This document shows positions 6,790 to 6,814 of a stretch of DNA of 6,814 nt, piece by piece. This DNA is from Paludibacteraceae bacterium (GTDB taxonomy: Bacteria; Bacteroidota; Bacteroidia; Bacteroidales; Paludibacteraceae), in NCBI GenBank assembly GCA_018055865.1, contig JAGPGR010000102.1, positions 1 through 6,814 of the forward strand, written 5' to 3'. Positions within the stretch are counted from its first letter, which is position 1, and each line of letters opens with the position of its first letter. The notes below the pieces were generated by a model. It saw only the letters and a program-made list of their open reading frames with translations, ran no database searches and was not told the origin of the DNA. Both the position numbers and the translations under genes were made by a program.

Positions 6790-6814
6790 ATGACAAACGT
6801 AGGAATAGTAGGAA
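6790..6814 (+). CDS. Start of a further CDS, probably a second KAS III-like protein (3' end outside window)
   Basis: Only eight codons are visible (MTNVGIVG) plus one base (a) of the next. They align without gaps to the first eight residues of the preceding ketosynthase (MIPIKIVG), whose next residue, Thr, also has a codon beginning with a; a GIVGTG start is typical of KAS III proteins. The ATG is 12 nt after the upstream stop codon behind an A-rich leader (GAAAAATT), so translation from it is likely. An archaeal-type HMG-CoA synthase (GIVGYG) or a Rossmann dehydrogenase (GIVGAG) is less likely, because Tyr and Ala codons do not begin with a. Gene identity is an inference from very little sequence. 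Confidence 0.5.

Overview
The window looks like a chromosomal stretch from an anaerobic or facultative member of the Bacteroidota. Three things point there. No gene start has a recognisable AGGAGG-type ribosome binding site; the starts are preceded by A-rich or AT-rich leaders. A near-perfect Bacteroidetes-type promoter (TTTG, 21 nt, TAnnTTTG) precedes the thiolase gene. The proteins at the left edge and in the cluster read like Bacteroidetes versions of their families. All six genes lie on the + strand.

Layout. Positions 1-575 hold the C-terminal part of a CcsA/ResC-type cytochrome c haem-delivery protein, which is unrelated to the rest. An AT-rich gap of 196 nt follows (576-771). It contains three copies of the palindromic octamer AATATATT at an exact 20-bp spacing, a 10-bp palindrome on the -33 element, and the promoter. 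Then come an acetoacetyl-CoA thiolase (772-1959), a 152-nt gap with a hairpin and a possible degenerate dispersed repeat, an SDR-family 3-oxoacyl reductase (2112-2852), a sodium:solute symporter (2863-4413), an acetyl-CoA hydrolase/4-hydroxybutyrate-type CoA-transferase (4426-5739), a KAS III-like ketosynthase (5770-6777), and the first eight codons of another gene (6790 onward), probably a second KAS III-like protein.

How the genes may work together (inference). The last five genes are separated by only 10-30 nt and look co-transcribed; the thiolase is probably part of the same unit or regulon. A coherent reading is a CoA-ester module: the symporter imports a small organic acid, the CoA-transferase activates it using an acyl-CoA donor, thiolase makes or splits acetoacetyl-CoA, the reductase interconverts 3-oxoacyl-CoA and 3-hydroxyacyl-CoA (NAD(H) use is suggested by an Asp at the end of strand 2), and the ketosynthase(s) build or break a C-C bond. 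The substrate cannot be read from the sequence. No dehydratase or acyl-CoA dehydrogenase is visible here, so this is not a complete butyrate pathway within the window.

The most unusual item is the ketosynthase. It keeps the nucleophilic Cys (C120), but the His and Asn of the KAS III triad are replaced by Thr262 and Tyr292, at positions that align without ambiguity (30 residues apart, as in FabH). With a probable second ketosynthase immediately downstream, this could be a non-canonical paired condensing enzyme.
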